This document shows positions 23,706-30,101 of a stretch of DNA of 40,467 nucleotides, in pieces. The translations under genes and the position numbers were made by a program. This DNA comes from JAZKDW01 sp040387375 (GTDB lineage: Bacteria > Pseudomonadota > Gammaproteobacteria > Burkholderiales > Burkholderiaceae_D). Below the pieces are notes generated by a model. That model did not search any database. It saw only the letters and a program-made list of their open reading frames with translations, and was not told the DNA's origin. Numbering within the stretch: position 1 is the stretch's first letter; the number at the start of each line of letters is the position of its first letter. The DNA is taken from positions 1 to 40,467 of the forward strand of contig JAZKDW010000014.1 in NCBI GenBank assembly GCA_040387375.1, given 5' to 3'.

Positions 23706-24029
23706 ATGACCCACGTTGTGACCGAATCCTGCATCCGCTGCCGTTACACCGACTGCGTAGATGTATGCCCGGTAGATTGCTTTCGCGAAGGCCCGAATTT
23801 CCTGTCGATCGATCCGGATGAATGCATCGATTGCGCGGTCTGCGTAGCCGAATGTCCGGTCAATGCCATCTATGCTGAAGAAGATGTGCCGGCAGACCAG
23901 CAGCAATTCATCAAGATTAACATTGACCTGTCGCGCAAGTGGCCATCGATTACCAAGACCAAGGCGCCATTGCCGGATGCGGATCAATGGAAAGATGTCC
24001 AGGACAAAATGTCCTTTCTTGAGAGCTGA
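23706..24029 (+). CDS. fdxA: 7Fe ferredoxin
   Basis: A 107-aa soluble ferredoxin of the Azotobacter FdI type. C9-x7-C17-x3-C21 with C50 is the pattern of the 3Fe-4S cluster, and C25 with C40-x2-C43-x2-C46 forms the 4Fe-4S cluster. The C-terminal extension (about 60-107) is usual for FdxA. It carries electrons at low potential, and its likely partner is the ferredoxin-NADP reductase encoded 346 bp downstream. The two genes are separated by a MITE. Confidence 0.93.
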   Translation: MTHVVTESCIRCRYTDCVDVCPVDCFREGPNFLSIDPDECIDCAVCVAECPVNAIYAEEDVPADQQQFIKINIDLSRKWPSITKTKAPLPDADQWKDVQDKMSFLES

Positions 24030-24048
24030 TATCTCATTCCGGCGCGAC

Positions 24049-24288
24049 TAAGTACCCACGCGGAATAAATTGGGAGATGGATGTGGTTCTGAACGGATGT
24101 GATGCAAGGGTGAAGCAGGGGTTTCGGACAGCATGCTGTCTGCCTGCGCAACTGGACAGGCTTGCAAGCCTGTCTGCGCCCTGCAAGGGCTCGGTTCGCC
24201 GCAGTGCGAGCACTGCAAGGAGCGGGCAACGCGGCAGCGCGCCGTTCAGGGCCGCAGACGCTCACAATTTATTTTGCGTGGGTACTTA
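24049..24288. mobile_element. 240-bp MITE with 24-bp terminal inverted repeats and TA duplication
   Basis: The ends 24049-24072 and 24265-24288 are inverted copies of TAAGTACCCACGC-NN-AATAAATTG with two mismatches. The outermost TA on both sides fits the TA target duplication of IS630/Tc1-type elements. The interior has no ORF that looks real. It does have several hairpins: a 14-bp palindrome (24127-24140), a perfect 20-bp palindrome (24155-24174) and a 7-bp-stem hairpin (24201-24216). It lies between fdxA and the reductase gene. No transposase is present in the window, so it would be moved in trans. Confidence 0.8.
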
Positions 24289-24375
24289 ACCCCAAAGCCA
24301 ATCAGATCGGGCCTCGCCCTGACGACCCCGCGATTTTTTTGGAAATTATGAACGACACAGGAAATTGACAGACGT

Positions 24376-25461
24376 ATGGAAACTACCGCCAATGTATCTA
24401 CCCTGCCCCAGGCGTCCGGCAAGGCACCCGTTGAAACCGATGCCGTCATTGTCGGTGCAGGGCCGGTGGGTCTTTTTCAAGTCTTCGAACTTGGCTTGCT
24501 GGAGATCAAGGCCCATGTAATCGATTCGCTGCCCAGCGTCGGCGGCCAATGTGTGGAACTGTATCCGGACAAGCCGATTTATGACATTCCTGCCGTGCCG
24601 GTCTGCACCGGCCAGGAACTGACCGACAATTTGCTCAAGCAGATCGAGCCGTTCGGCCCGACGTTTCACCTGAACCAGGAAGTCTCCCTGGTTGAGCGCC
24701 GCGAGGATGGCCGCTTTAATCTGGAAACGTCGACCGGCACACGTTTCATCACCAAGACCATTTTTATTGCCGCCGGCGTCGGCTCGTTCCAGCCGCGCAC
24801 GATCAAGGTCGATGGCATCGATCGGTTCAATGGTTCGCAACTGTTTTATCGCGTCAAGGAACCGATGCGTTTCGAAAACAAGAACATCGTTATCTGCGGC
24901 GGCGGCGATTCGGCGCTCGACTGGGCCTTGAATTTTGTCGGCAAGGCGGAGTCGGTCATCCTTCTGCATCGCCGGGATGAGTTCCGCGCCGCGCCGGCAT
25001 CGGTCGCCAAGATGAAAGAACTGTGCGACAACTACGAGATGCAACTCGTCATCGGACAAGTTACCGGCTTCGAAACGACAGACGATAAATTGTCGGAGGT
25101 CAAAGTCACTGGCCCGGATGGCGTCACACGTCGTTTGCCGCTGGACCACCTGCTGGTGTTTTTTGGCCTGTCACCGAAACTCGGCCCGATCGCCGAATGG
25201 GGTCTCGACATCGAACGCAAGCAACTCAAAGTGGGCACAGAAAAATTTGAAACCAACGTGCCCGGCATTTTTGCCGTTGGCGATATCAATACTTACCCAG
25301 GCAAAAAGAAACTGATCCTGTCCGGTTTTCATGAAGCGGCATTGGCGGCATTCGGCGCCGCGCCCTACATTTTCCCGGACAAGAAAATCCACATGCAGTA
25401 CACGACCACGTCGCCAAAACTGCACAAGATTCTCGGCGTTGAAAGCCCGGTCTTTGATTAA
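24376..25461 (+). CDS. Ferredoxin-NADP+ reductase (thioredoxin-reductase-like type)
   Basis: A 361-aa FAD/NAD(P) flavoprotein. It has the FAD-binding GAGPVGLF (about 27-34), the NADP-binding GGGDSALDW (about 175-183) with HRRDEFRA after it, and the C-terminal FAD motif GIFAVGDINTYPG. The CxxC pair of thioredoxin reductase is missing, which points to the TrxR-like ferredoxin-NADP reductases. It exchanges electrons between NADPH and ferredoxin, presumably FdxA. The ATG at 24376 has only a weak ribosome-binding site. A clear terminator follows at 25485. Confidence 0.88.
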   Translation: METTANVSTLPQASGKAPVETDAVIVGAGPVGLFQVFELGLLEIKAHVIDSLPSVGGQCVELYPDKPIYDIPAVPVCTGQELTDNLLKQIEPFGPTFHLNQEVSLVERREDGRFNLETSTGTRFITKTIFIAAGVGSFQPRTIKVDGIDRFNGSQLFYRVKEPMRFENKNIVICGGGDSALDWALNFVGKAESVILLHRRDEFRAAPASVAKMKELCDNYEMQLVIGQVTGFETTDDKLSEVKVTGPDGVTRRLPLDHLLVFFGLSPKLGPIAEWGLDIERKQLKVGTEKFETNVPGIFAVGDINTYPGKKKLILSGFHEAALAAFGAAPYIFPDKKIHMQYTTTSPKLHKILGVESPVFD

Positions 25462-25484
25462 ATGAATTGCTTGCCGTAGTTGTA

Positions 25485-25521
25485 AAAATACCCTTGTGTC
25501 GTACAGCAAGGGTATTTTTTT
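25485..25521 (+). terminator. Terminator of the ferredoxin-NADP reductase gene
   Basis: AAAATACCCTTG (25485-25496) pairs with CAAGGGTATTTT (25507-25518), followed by more Ts. The A-run before the stem means it could also work in reverse. Confidence 0.9.
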
Positions 25522-25922
25522 GCTCTTCCCGCTTTGGTGTGATGACAGGCATGACTCTTGCAGACTGAGTATGAAAAATCAGACGTGTGCAGATGTGTTT
25601 TACCGGCAAGAGAATATTTTTCTGAAGAAAAACTTATTGAACAATTTAATGAAAAATCCGATTTAATTTGCTTATCGCAGAGGCCTGCTAATTGAATTTA
25701 GGTGCCCGAACCCAAGATTGAGTTGTGCTAGTACCTACAACGCCGGTGAGTGCTGATTGAAAACGAAATGGTAAAACGGCATTTTGAGATAATTCCGTCA
25801 AAGAAAGTTGCGACCAACAATGTGTTTTTAAAATTAGTGAATTTTGGTAATGGTTTCAAAAGCTAAACGAAGAGTCTCAAAAAAGTATGATGGTTGGAAA
25901 ATTTTTTCGATTATTGTGTATG
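25522..25922. other. AT-rich intergenic stretch before phaZ
   Basis: About 400 bp with clearly more A/T than the surrounding genes and no credible ORF on either strand. Scattered AT-rich hexamers give several weak promoter-like matches (for example TTGGAA with TATGAT 19 bp downstream near 25892-25922). No RNA structure or repeat could be recognised. Confidence 0.6.
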
Positions 25923-25936
25923 ATGCATTGCAGCAA
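25923..25936 (-). promoter_or_regulatory. PhaR-like operator upstream of phaZ
   Basis: On the minus strand this reads TTGCTGCAATGCAT, matching the phaP motif TTGYTGCAGYGCAC at 12 of 14 positions. A degenerate second copy lies at 25958-25971. The two bracket the candidate promoter, as at phaP. Confidence 0.45.
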
Positions 25937-25956
25937 GCCGCGCTTTTCTGCAGAAT
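25928..25956 (+). promoter_or_regulatory. Candidate promoter of phaZ
   Basis: TTGCAG (25928-25933), a 17-bp spacer and CAGAAT (25951-25956). The -35 sits inside the PhaR-like motif. Leader about 20 nt. The hexamers are only moderate matches. Confidence 0.4.
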
Positions 25957-25983
25957 CGTGCTGCAACACCTGAAGGGGTCATC

Positions 25984-27219
25984 ATGCTTTACCAATTTCA
26001 CGAAATGAATCGCACTCTCCTCACCCCGCTGCTCCAGTGGGCCGAGGCTTCGTCCAAGCTGTTTACCAATCCGGTATCACCCTTGGCGCATACACCGTTC
26101 GCGCAACGTATCGCGGCCGGGTACGAATTGATGTACAGGCTAGGCAAAGATTACGAAAAACCACAGTTCGACATACCAACAGTTCTGGTCGACGGCAAAA
26201 CCGTGACCGTGACCGAACTGGTTAACGATACAAGGCCTTTTTGCCGGCTACTGCACTTCAAGAAGGATTTGAGCGCGAAAGAATTCAAGGGTCTGCAGCA
26301 GCCTGTCGTGTTGCTTGTGGCGCCCCTTTCCGGTCATCACTCCACCTTGCTGCGCGATACCGTGCGTGCGCTGTTGGCTGAACACGATGTCTATATCACG
26401 GACTGGACCGACGCCCGCATGGTGCCTTTGAGCGACGGCCCATTTCACTTGCACGACTATATTTATTATGTCCAGGACTACATCCGCAAGCTGGGTCCGG
26501 ACGTGCATGTCATTTCGGTCTGCCAGCCAACCGTGCCTGTACTCGCGGCGATTGCGCTGATGGCGACAGCCAAAGATCCAAAGATGCCGAAGACGATGAC
26601 CATGATGGGCGGCCCGATCGATCCGCGCAAATCGCCGACGGAGGTTAATGACCTTGCCAACAAGAAGCCGTATTCCTGGTTTGAAAACACCGTGATTTAC
26701 AGCGTGCCGCAAAACTACCCGGGCTTTGGCCGCAAGGTTTATCCGGGCTTTCTGCAGCATGCCGGCTTTGTGGCAATGAATCCGCGCCGCCATGCGCAGA
26801 GTCACTGGGATTTTTACATGCACCTGCGTGAAGGTGATAACGAATCGGCCGAAGAACATCGCAAGTTTTACGATGAATACAATGCAGTGCTCGACATGCC
26901 CGCGGAATATTATCTGGAAACGATCCGGACAGTGTTCCAGGAAACCCGCCTGCCGCTAGGCACGTGGGAAGTGGAAGGCAAGCTGGTACGTCCGCAAGAC
27001 ATCACCAACGTTGCGCTGCTGACCATCGAAGGCGAGCTTGACGACATTTCCGGTTCCGGCCAGACCGAAGCCGCGCAGGACTTGTGTTCGCATATTCCGA
27101 AAAACAAGAAACATCATTACACTGCACCCAAATGCGGCCATTACGGTATTTTCGCCGGCCGCCGCTGGCGCGAAATGATCTGCCCGAAAATCACTGAATT
27201 CATCAAGGCGAATTCCTGA
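25984..27219 (+). CDS. phaZ: Intracellular polyhydroxyalkanoate depolymerase
   Basis: A 411-aa intracellular PHB depolymerase of the PhaZ1 (Ralstonia) type, which mobilises stored polymer. It has the Cys-nucleophile motif SVCQPTVP (Cys about 180), unlike the Ser lipase boxes of secreted depolymerases. The catalytic Asp and His lie in EGELDDISGSGQT and KCGHYGIFAG near the C-terminus. There is no signal peptide. A GAAGGGG site precedes the ATG. It is a single gene between a long AT-rich gap and a strong terminator. Confidence 0.93.
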   Translation: MLYQFHEMNRTLLTPLLQWAEASSKLFTNPVSPLAHTPFAQRIAAGYELMYRLGKDYEKPQFDIPTVLVDGKTVTVTELVNDTRPFCRLLHFKKDLSAKEFKGLQQPVVLLVAPLSGHHSTLLRDTVRALLAEHDVYITDWTDARMVPLSDGPFHLHDYIYYVQDYIRKLGPDVHVISVCQPTVPVLAAIALMATAKDPKMPKTMTMMGGPIDPRKSPTEVNDLANKKPYSWFENTVIYSVPQNYPGFGRKVYPGFLQHAGFVAMNPRRHAQSHWDFYMHLREGDNESAEEHRKFYDEYNAVLDMPAEYYLETIRTVFQETRLPLGTWEVEGKLVRPQDITNVALLTIEGELDDISGSGQTEAAQDLCSHIPKNKKHHYTAPKCGHYGIFAGRRWREMICPKITEFIKANS

Positions 27220-27242
27220 GTTTTTGCCGGATCTGCTTGAAG

Positions 27243-27273
27243 AGCCGTTCACCGCAGGGTGAACGGCTTTTTT
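27243..27273 (+). terminator. Terminator of phaZ
   Basis: AGCCGTTCACC (27243-27253) pairs with GGTGAACGGCT (27258-27268), loop GCAG, followed by a T-run. A TATAAT (27277-27282) just after it, 9 bp before the rsxB ATG, may be a -10 for an almost leaderless rsxB transcript, but no -35 is seen. Confidence 0.9.
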
Positions 27274-27291
27274 ATTTATAATAGCCGCCCT

Positions 27292-28023
27292 ATGCCACAA
27301 AATTTCACCCTGCCCCGCGCCGCACGTCAATCTCTCGCCGACCGGATCGAAGATCTGCTGCCGCAGACACAGTGCACGAAGTGCGGCTACGCTGCCTGCC
27401 GTCCCTACGCGGAAGCGATTGCGAACGGAGATGCCAATTACAACCAGTGCCCTCCCGGCGGCGCGGAAGGAATTGCAAGGCTGGCGCGGCTGCTGGGCAA
27501 ACCTGTCATAACGCTCAATCCGGTCAACGGCCACGAACGGGTGCGGCCAGTTGCCGTCATCGACGAATCCTTGTGCATAGGCTGCACGCTGTGCATCCAG
27601 GCCTGCCCGGTCGACGCCATCCTGGGCGCCGCCAAACAAATGCATACCGTGCTGCCGGACTTGTGCACCGGATGTGACCTCTGCGTTGCGCCCTGCCCTG
27701 TCGATTGCATCGCGATGGTCGACGTGACGCAGGGCAAAACCGGATGGGATGCCTGGTCGCAGCAGCAGGCAGACGCAGCGCGTGCGCGCTTCGATTTCCG
27801 TGCCCGGCGCTTGCGGCGCGAAAAGGACGAGAATGATGCGCGGCTCGCCGCCAAGGCAGCAGCAAAACTGAATGAGCTCAACTCCAGCTCAGCGTTGACG
27901 CCGGCAGAACAGGCAGAACAGCAACGCAAGAAAAAAATCATCCAGGCCGCCATCGAACGCGCCCGGCTCAAGAAGGAACAAGCGACCATAGAGCAACCCG
28001 GCAAGACAAATAATGAACGCTGA
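27292..28023 (+). CDS. rsxB: RnfB/RsxB-like iron-sulfur protein without membrane anchor
   Basis: A 243-aa Fe-S protein. An N-terminal 4Fe-4S motif (C28-x2-C31-x4-C36, C53, in the RnfB-type QCTKCGYAACRPYAEAI) is followed by two bacterial ferredoxin clusters (CIGCTLCIQACP, CTGCDLCVAPCP) and a charged Lys/Arg/Glu-rich helical tail. Unlike E. coli RsxB, it has no N-terminal transmembrane helix, and no other rnf/rsx gene is nearby. It overlaps nth by 11 bp; rsx and nth are also neighbours in E. coli. It may carry electrons to an unknown partner, possibly Nth. Confidence 0.85.
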   Translation: MPQNFTLPRAARQSLADRIEDLLPQTQCTKCGYAACRPYAEAIANGDANYNQCPPGGAEGIARLARLLGKPVITLNPVNGHERVRPVAVIDESLCIGCTLCIQACPVDAILGAAKQMHTVLPDLCTGCDLCVAPCPVDCIAMVDVTQGKTGWDAWSQQQADAARARFDFRARRLRREKDENDARLAAKAAAKLNELNSSSALTPAEQAEQQRKKKIIQAAIERARLKKEQATIEQPGKTNNER

Positions 28024-28663
28024 AAAACGACGCGAGATCTTTGCGCGCTTTCGCGCCGCAAATCCGCATCCGACCACCGAACTGGAATACACCACACCGT
28101 TCGAGTTGCTGATTGCAGTCATCCTGTCGGCGCAAGCGACCGATGTATCGGTCAACAAGGCCATGCGCAAGCTGTTCCCGGTTGCAAATACGCCGGCACA
28201 GATTCATGCGCTCGGCGTCGACGGCCTGATTCCCTTCATCCAGACCATCGGCCTGTACCGCAACAAGGCAAAGAATGTGATTGAAACCTGCCGGCTCCTG
28301 CTCGGCAGGCACAATGGCGAGGTGCCGCGCTCGCGCGAGGAACTGGAAGCGCTGCCAGGCGTCGGCCGCAAGACCGCCAACGTGATTCTCAACACCGCTT
28401 TCGGCCAGGCGGCCATCGCGGTCGACACGCATATTTTCCGGGTATCAAATCGCACCGGCATCGCACCGGGAAAAAATGTGGAAGAAGTGGAGCGCAAGCT
28501 GATGAAGCTGCTTCCCGAAGAATTCCGGATGGACGCCCACCATTGGCTGATCCTGCACGGACGTTACACCTGCATTGCGCGCACGCCGAAATGCTGGAAC
28601 TGCATGATTGCCGATTTATGCGAATACAAGGCAAAAACGCCGCTGCCGGAGAAAGGCGTGTGA
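28013..28663 (+). CDS. nth: Endonuclease III
   Basis: A 216-aa DNA glycosylase/AP lyase of base-excision repair that removes oxidised pyrimidines. It has the helix-hairpin-helix LPGVGRKTANV with the catalytic Lys, the catalytic Asp in VDTHIFRVSNR, and the C-terminal 4Fe-4S motif C-x6-C-x2-C-x5-C (CIARTPKCWNCMIADLC). The length is normal for the family. The start overlaps the rsxB end by 11 bp, so the two are translationally coupled. Confidence 0.95.
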   Translation: MNAEKRREIFARFRAANPHPTTELEYTTPFELLIAVILSAQATDVSVNKAMRKLFPVANTPAQIHALGVDGLIPFIQTIGLYRNKAKNVIETCRLLLGRHNGEVPRSREELEALPGVGRKTANVILNTAFGQAAIAVDTHIFRVSNRTGIAPGKNVEEVERKLMKLLPEEFRMDAHHWLILHGRYTCIARTPKCWNCMIADLCEYKAKTPLPEKGV

Positions 28664-28743
28664 ACGATTGATCGCCTTCCGTGAAGCACCACAAGAAGCG
28701 ACGTACAATCACTGCTTCCTCACTGCCTTTTTGCAAAGCCCCG

Positions 28744-29166
28744 ATGTTTACTCCCTCCCAGCATGATGTGCGCCGTTTTTTTTGCGAAACCTGGCGCAAG
28801 CTGGGCGCCAATGAAATCCTGACTCCGCTCGAAGCGATCGCCCGCGACTGGCTTGTGCAGCATCCTGAATATGCGAACACGCTGCGTGATGCCGAGGCTG
28901 CGCTGGCAACCGATTATTCAGTGGAAAACGCACAGGCAAATCCCTTTCTCCATCTGTCGATGCACCTGTCGATCGCGGAGCAGATATCAATCGACCAGCC
29001 GCCCGGCATCAGGGCAGCATGCGTGGCGCTCGCGCAGCGGCTCGGTTCCGAGCACGAAGCCCACCACCAGATCATGGAATGCCTGGGCGAAATGATCTGG
29101 ACCTCGCAACGCAATGGTTTGCCGCCTGATGGTGCGGCGTATGTGGAATGTGTGAAGCGGCGCTGA
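28744..29166 (+). CDS. DUF1841 family protein
   Basis: A 140-aa protein with the family opening MFTPSQHDVRRFFCETWRK and the conserved LTPLEAIARDWLVQHPEYA and NPFLHLSMHLSIAEQISIDQPPGI. A conserved His occurs in MHLSI and again in EAHHQIMECLGE, suggesting a metal site. Function is unknown. The ATG at 28744 is chosen over a GTG at 28681. It lies 80 bp after nth and is closed by a terminator. Confidence 0.85.
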   Translation: MFTPSQHDVRRFFCETWRKLGANEILTPLEAIARDWLVQHPEYANTLRDAEAALATDYSVENAQANPFLHLSMHLSIAEQISIDQPPGIRAACVALAQRLGSEHEAHHQIMECLGEMIWTSQRNGLPPDGAAYVECVKRR

Positions 29167-29184
29167 CCTTCACGTCTTTTCAAT

Positions 29185-29218
29185 AAAAAAAAGCCACGGG
29201 AAAACCGTGGCTTTTTTA
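29185..29218. terminator. Bidirectional terminator between DUF1841 and cytochrome c genes
   Basis: AAGCCACGG (29191-29199) pairs with CCGTGGCTT (29205-29213), loop GAAAA, with an A-run before and a T-run after. Confidence 0.92.
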
Positions 29219-29247
29219 TAGGCAGAGCAAATGCGCCCCGACCTGCC

Positions 29248-29601
29248 CTATCGCCGCAGAACCAGCGAACCCGGCAAGCTGTGCAGGTAAGCGGCAAGGT
29301 CCTGTATATCCTGACGCGACAGTGGCTTCGCTTGCGCGCCCATGATTGCATTGCTGCGTCCATTGGGACCGGCGCCGCGCTGATAGGCAACCAGTGAGTG
29401 CGCAAGGTAATCCTTGTGCTGACCGGCGATTTTCGGATAGCTCGGATCAATCGGCGTATTGTAGTCCTTGCCATGGCAGGAAGCGCAATTGTACTTTTCA
29501 GCGACGGCTTTGCCGGCGGCGATATTGCCCGCAGCCAAAGCATGGACCGAGGCGGTGGAGGCGAGCAGGACAAGTGCCGATGCGAGAATTTTTTTCATCA
29601 T
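29248..29601 (-). CDS. Monoheme cytochrome c (class I)
   Basis: A 117-aa periplasmic c-type cytochrome. A signal peptide (about 1-24, ending ALA) is followed by the heme-attachment motif CASCH (about 39-43) and a C-terminal helix DIQDLAAYLHSL. The likely axial Met is the one in AIMGAQAKPLS. It resembles cytochrome c553/c4-half proteins that pass electrons to terminal oxidases. It is the second of a tandem pair, nine bases after the first. Confidence 0.9.
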   Translation of the reverse strand: MMKKILASALVLLASTASVHALAAGNIAAGKAVAEKYNCASCHGKDYNTPIDPSYPKIAGQHKDYLAHSLVAYQRGAGPNGRSNAIMGAQAKPLSRQDIQDLAAYLHSLPGSLVLRR

Positions 29602-29610
29602 GTGTTCCCG

Positions 29611-29931
29611 TTATTTTTGCTGCGAATAATAGGCGGCCAAGTCGGCGATATCCTGATCCGACAAGGTGGCCGCGATACCGCGCATGCTCGGATGCTTGCG
29701 ATCGCCTTTTTGATAGGCCCTCAACGCGCTTTCAATGTATTTCGCCGACTGTCCGCCAATCATCGGGACCTGGTAAACCTCGGGGAAGGTGGCTTTGTAG
29801 CCCGGGATGCCGTGGCAGCCGATACACATCGAAACCTTGTTTTCGGCCGCCTTGGCGTTGCCCGTGACGTCTGCAGCTGCAGCGACGCTGGCAATACCCG
29901 CAAGCGCGAGAAATGCAATTAGTTTTTTCAT
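29611..29931 (-). CDS. Monoheme cytochrome c (class I)
   Basis: A 106-aa periplasmic c-type cytochrome. A signal peptide (about 1-20, ending AAA) is followed by the heme motif CIGCH (about 36-40). The candidate axial Met is in PSMRGIAATLS, and the C-terminal helix is DQDIADLAAYYSQQ. The ATG at 29931 is chosen because the signal peptide begins there; the 30-codon upstream extension lacks any leader pattern. It is co-transcribed with the neighbouring cytochrome; duplication of one ancestral gene is plausible from the shared layout. Confidence 0.9.
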   Translation of the reverse strand: MKKLIAFLALAGIASVAAAADVTGNAKAAENKVSMCIGCHGIPGYKATFPEVYQVPMIGGQSAKYIESALRAYQKGDRKHPSMRGIAATLSDQDIADLAAYYSQQK

Positions 29932-30101
29932 GATAGAAGGGTAGTTAATGCGAAACTGGCCGGGCACAAAGCGGACTCCAATATTAGCCACCGTCAGGTG
30001 TGGAACATTGCTCGTCCGCACTGAAACCGCTCAATTTTACTCGAAGACGCGCCCGCAGTCCACGTTGAATCACGCCTGTCCCGGCATCTGCCCTTCCGCC
30101 A

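Noticed and set aside
23469..23987. 172-codon minus-strand frame over fdxA
   Set aside because: Antisense to the clearly conserved 7Fe ferredoxin. No recognisable domain.
24077..24368. Small plus- and minus-strand ORFs inside the MITE
   Set aside because: Several overlapping short frames in a palindrome-rich, non-coding element. No start signals or transposase motifs.
24376..25461. Thioredoxin reductase
   Set aside because: The fold is similar, but the active-site CxxC pair is absent, so ferredoxin-NADP reductase fits better.
25850..25983. Sigma-54 promoter before phaZ
   Set aside because: No TGGCAC-N5-TTGCA arrangement is present. The GC/TGC spacing needed is missing.
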